Part shown: piece after piece, positions 62,356 through 64,000 of the stretch
How positions within the stretch are numbered: position 1 is the stretch's first letter
Layout: each line of letters opens with the position of its first letter
Assembly: GCA_003176995.1 (NCBI GenBank)
Contig: QHBN01000042.1
Coordinates: forward strand, 27,820-91,819
Source of the DNA: Candidatus Nitrosopolaris wilkensis
Lineage (GTDB): Archaea; Thermoproteota; Nitrososphaeria; Nitrososphaerales; Nitrososphaeraceae
DNA: 64,000 nt
Direction of reading: 5' to 3'
Program-made: the position numbers and the translations under genes
Notes under the pieces: generated by a model
Databases searched by the model: none
Told to the model about the DNA's origin: nothing
The model's input: the letters and a program-made list of their open reading frames with translations, nothing else

Positions 62356-62760
62356 TCAGATAACGTTTTGTGCGATCTTACAACCTGCTGGTAGATTACC
62401 GTTTATCGATATACCGCCGTTTGCTCCGCTAGATCCTACTACCTCTCCAGTACCGTCTTGTTCGTTAGCTGAACCCCTTTACTGAACTACTTCGGCTGAC
62501 TGCAGGTAGCTCCATTTCCTCCATTGGCCGATCCTTCTAATGCAATACCGACGTTACCATTCTTTGTATTGCCGTTGATCCCACCACCATTGCTATTGTT
62601 ACTACCACTTCCTCCATCAGCAGTCCCGTGTAATGTTATGCCGCCGTTACCCCAGTTACCATTGTTGAATTAGCCGAGTTGAAAGCATTATTCGTACCGC
62701 TAGTTCCTCAGTTAGCTGTACCGTGTATTGCAGTACCGCCATACTATTCATCTAACTAAA
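62356..62760 (-). pseudogene. Decayed Gly/Asn-rich repeat protein gene
   Basis: On the minus strand the region encodes repeats of the type 'GGITLHGTADGGSGSNNSNG' and 'GNVGIALEGSANGGNGA', a further unit 'GSANEQDGTGEVVGSSGANG' and a terminus 'GISINGNLPAGCKIAQNVI' ending at TGA 62356. These units lie in two frames with internal stops, so the gene is broken. Such repeats are typical of large extracellular proteins. It lies just downstream of the surface-protein gene and may be a related copy or the decayed end of one. Confidence 0.6.
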
Positions 62761-62802
62761 TCTTCTAACAACAGGGCAGGCTATCACAAAAAATAAAAGG
62801 GA

Positions 62803-64000
62803 TCACGTTGCATTCAATAATCCCTTCAGGCGTGGAAATGCTGACTCTGCTACCTTGGACTTGTATCCTGTGTTGATGTCGAATTTGAATGTCTGTCCCT
62901 TCTTGATTATTCCTACGATGGCTACCTGATGCTTGATTCCGAACTTATCAGGTTTGTCCCTTGGACCGAATTGCAGTGTTATTATCTTGCTGTGCAGTAA
63001 AGTGAAGGTGTTTGTGAACGTCCCTTTGAGATGCATGAAGTGATCGACTCCTGGGAAGAATTGCAGATTTGCGAACTTGCCCCTGTTGTGTGTATCTAAG
63101 AATATCTGAATCAGTTGTGCCGCTGAATGCTGATGAGCTACCTCTTCGGTCACTATGACTATGATGTGATGATGATGTACATGATGTGCGTCCTCGTCGT
63201 CACGATCTATCTTCTTCACACAGAATATGATTAGATTACCGTGAATCTCGTCTACGTCTGTTACCTTGCAGAACTTGGGCGGAATTACTACTTGGGTTGT
63301 AGGCGTTAGTTTGTTCACTACTATCACTTGTGGTGCTGGTTTCACAACTACCCCTTGTGGATTGTTTATCACAGTATTTTGAATCACTTGGTTGTTTACT
63401 GTGGTTATTGTGTTGATGTTGTTGATGTTATTGACACCCTGGTTGTTTAGGATCGTGGGACCAATGTTGAGGTTCTGTTGTAATATATTTATCTGCTGCA
63501 GGAGATTGTTTGCAATTCCTACGTTAACCCCTAGTATAGGTACGATAATAGTACCGCCTGTCGGTGTTGGAGATACTGGCACTGTAGTATTCGTGATTGG
63601 TTTTGGCGGTGGGGTTGGAGGAGTGGGTGGGGGAGCAACCGGAGGAGTGGTCGTGTTACCTGTGGGCTGTGATGGAGGAAGATGTGCTATTGGACCTATA
63701 GGAGCAACTGGTAGGGTTCCGTTCGGATGAATTGAGTTGGTTTTATTCCCGATAGGTGTTAATCCCGGTCCTGTCGGTGTCGTTGCGTTTCTTGTAGAAT
63801 TGATTGGCTGTGGCGTAGTAGCCTTTGTAGGACTTACTGGAGTAGTAGGTGTCGTTGCCTTTTCCTGAGTAGGCGGTGTGTTGTTAGTAGTCTGAGGTTT
63901 CTCAGTAGTAGGCTGTGAATGAGTGCATGTCGAATTGTCTGTGCCTGTTCCACATCCTGCTATCGGTGCTAATGGCAGTTGTTGTTGTGCAGTGCTCGGA
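62803..64000 (-). CDS. Probable surface protein with Pro/Thr-rich linker, 5' part missing
   Basis: The track reports only 259 residues from an internal GTG, but the frame is open to the window edge, giving about 398 codons. The order is a Thr/Pro-rich linker (e.g. 'PPVAPPPTPPTPPPKP'), an Asn/Gln-rich region ('NNQGVNNINNINTITTVNNQ'), and a C-terminal beta-rich domain with a His cluster ('DRDDEDAHHVHHHHIIVIVT') ending 'SAFPRLKGLLNAT'. Linker composition and Cys pairs suggest an exported, possibly glycosylated or cell-surface protein; the signal sequence would lie outside the window. The family is unknown to me. Confidence 0.7.
   Translation of the reverse strand, partial: PSTAQQQLPLAPIAGCGTGTDNSTCTHSQPTTEKPQTTNNTPPTQEKATTPTTPVSPTKATTPQPINSTRNATTPTGPGLTPIGNKTNSIHPNGTLPVAPIGPIAHLPPSQPTGNTTTPPVAPPPTPPTPPPKPITNTTVPVSPTPTGGTIIVPILGVNVGIANNLLQQINILQQNLNIGPTILNNQGVNNINNINTITTVNNQVIQNTVINNPQGVVVKPAPQVIVVNKLTPTTQVVIPPKFCKVTDVDEIHGNLIIFCVKKIDRDDEDAHHVHHHHIIVIVTEEVAHQHSAAQLIQIFLDTHNRGKFANLQFFPGVDHFMHLKGTFTNTFTLLHSKIITLQFGPRDKPDKFGIKHQVAIVGIIKKGQTFKFDINTGYKSKVAESAFPRLKGLLNAT

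Noticed and set aside
63392-63730. 112-codon plus-strand Gly/Val-rich ORF
   Set aside because: It is the reverse reading of the Pro/Thr/Asn-rich surface-protein gene.

Overview
The window comes from an ammonia-oxidising-type archaeon of the Nitrososphaerota (Thaumarchaeota), most likely Nitrososphaerales and possibly Nitrosocosmicus-like; the genus is an inference. The evidence is archaeal/eukaryote-type information machinery (RpoK, RpoE, Spt4, an Rpc34 homologue with a cysteine cluster, aRF1, tRNA-splicing endonuclease, KH-beta-CASP nuclease FttA, ribosomal proteins S8e, S30e and L40e, UPF0147), an ScpAB condensin pair, a copper-binding cupredoxin, many TTG/GTG starts, and TATA boxes about 23-30 nt before start codons, which imply leaderless mRNAs. 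The DNA is AT-rich and non-coding stretches are long.

Layout. 0-8.5 kb: rpoK tail, a cupredoxin, carAB, then a minus-strand run scpA-scpB-rps8e-metallophosphoesterase. 9-16 kb: site-2 protease, a FilR1-like regulator, fttA, small zinc proteins, UPF0147 and a TauE-type transporter. 16.7-22.6 kb: homoserine dehydrogenase, DUF47/PhoU-like protein overlapping endA, a tandem SDR protein resembling the SDR pairs of malonyl-CoA reductase, and a TRAM protein. 22.7-28.3 kb: rps30e, NAD synthesis genes nadX, nadA and nadC, spt4-rpoE, and a decayed TFB gene. 28.6-30.4 kb: a Rieske protein and cysS. 30.4-34.1 kb: a gene-poor accessory stretch with a 41-bp tandem repeat, gene fragments, unknown ORFs and a strong RNA-like hairpin. 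34.1-41.3 kb: HTH-CBS regulator, aRF1, two CheY-like receivers, HIT and UbiA proteins, and several very small zinc or membrane proteins. 41.5-50.2 kb: alcohol dehydrogenase plus LsrF-like aldolase, then the branched-chain amino-acid cluster ilvB-ilvN-leuA-leuB and ilvC. 50.3-62 kb: L40e, fbp-tpiA, TPR protein, Rpc34 homologue, a frameshifted Rieske gene, rlmE, a coiled-coil protein, a DUF5679 protein, trpG-trpD and gap. 62.3-64 kb: remains of a Gly/Asn-rich repeat protein and a Pro/Thr-rich probable surface protein running off the window edge.

The genes form biosynthetic sets (pyrimidine/arginine via carbamoyl phosphate, NAD, branched-chain amino acids, tryptophan, gluconeogenesis through FBP aldolase/phosphatase, TIM and GAPDH) together with an unusual number of transcription-apparatus genes. 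The most notable anomalies are a 22-nt hairpin-containing insertion that breaks the carB frame exactly where the conserved GEAGE-FDYSG motif should be continuous, broken TFB and Rieske genes, and a leuB-ilvC spacer with two mutually exclusive stems.

I found no tRNA, rRNA, CRISPR array or complete insertion sequence. Several real genes are shorter than the ORF track cutoff (S30e, L40e, a YHS protein and zinc-ribbon proteins) and were read directly from the sequence.
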